26,420 nucleotides of DNA from a virus, in IMG/VR virus record IMGVR_UViG_3300047443_000050, positions 1-26,420 of that record; one strand, written 5' to 3'. Every line of letters begins with the position of its first letter. The first letter of the stretch is position 1. The notes beneath the pieces were generated by a model, which made no database searches, was not told where the DNA came from, and was given only the letters and a program-made list of their open reading frames with translations. Made by a program: the position numbers and the translations under genes. Positions 26,363 through 26,420 of the stretch are shown in pieces.

Positions 26363-26420
26363 TTAGGCGGCGGCAGTACGGAGGGCCGCAACGGCCTCCA
26401 GGTCCATAAGATCGCCGCCA
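26363..26420 (-). CDS. 3' end of a head gene, possibly the major capsid protein (partial)
   Basis: The last 18 residues (GGDLMDLEAVAALRTAAA) of a gene entering from the right edge and ending at TAA 26365-26363. Position before a strong terminator and the connector genes is that of the major capsid protein, but the fragment alone cannot prove it. Confidence 0.6.
   Translation of the reverse strand, partial: GGDLMDLEAVAALRTAAA

Noticed and set aside
1-26420. tRNA genes, integrase, attachment site or insertion sequences
   Set aside because: I looked for tRNA-like cloverleaf segments, recombinase motifs and terminal inverted repeats with transposase and saw none.

Overview
The window is an internal piece of a tailed-phage (siphovirus-type) genome, most likely from a phage of an actinomycete such as Streptomyces. 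Three things point there: a phage-borne Lsr2-like nucleoid protein (an actinobacterial family), moderately GC-rich genes packed end to end with TAATG overlaps, and a virion set with a long tape measure and a classic -1 frameshifted tail chaperone. No integrase or immunity repressor is visible, so lifestyle cannot be judged. The genus assignment is inference.

Region 1 (1-7046, + strand) is one compact operon for DNA replication and nucleotide supply: a DnaG-type primase split over two reading frames, a DUF6378-like protein, small unknowns, a calcineurin-like phosphoesterase, a sigma-factor-like helix-turn-helix protein, a small membrane protein, a monomeric class II (B12-type) ribonucleotide reductase, a Cys-rich protein, ThyX, a 50-residue CxxC/Gly-rich protein and a dCMP deaminase. 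Together the last enzymes would make dNTPs and dUMP/dTMP for phage replication. The reductase and the deaminase have no ATG, GTG or TTG at their 5' ends; each has a well-placed Shine-Dalgarno before an ATA (or ATT) codon. A strong two-sided terminator closes the operon.

Region 2 (7047-7833, mainly - strand) has two small unknown genes behind a minus-strand copy of the palindromic promoter described below, then a regulatory region with GTAA-type tetranucleotide repeats in inverted orientation. Region 3 (7834-9135, +) is a DUF3987-like replication ATPase with a winged-helix C-terminus.

Region 4 (9136-15275) is an array of short, mostly single-gene units: promoter, structured leader, a CAGCGGAAAGG-type ribosome-binding region, a small gene, and a GC-rich terminator. 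The promoters share TTGCAC, a spacer of 17 (two have 18) and TTTAAT/CATAAT/TTTACT, and in most the -35 and spacer form a dyad such as GCACACCC...GGGTGTGC. Several leaders start with a hairpin whose stem differs from gene to gene while the loop stays close to ATTAGGG. Products are small, often acidic or with CxxC pairs; the array also holds the Lsr2-like protein and a 393-residue very acidic protein with a probable internal start. Between the units lie AT-richer islands full of ATGTCC and TTATCAT repeats that could be a replication origin or a regulator-binding region.

Region 5 (15274-26420, - strand) is the late block read right to left: tail end of a probable capsid gene, terminator, AT-hook-tailed small protein, head-tail connector, tail terminator-like protein, a 55-residue protein, major tail protein, HK97 gp10-like protein, tail assembly chaperones G and G-T, tape measure, a large LamG-containing minor tail protein, a membrane/coiled-coil protein and a CHAP-type endolysin.
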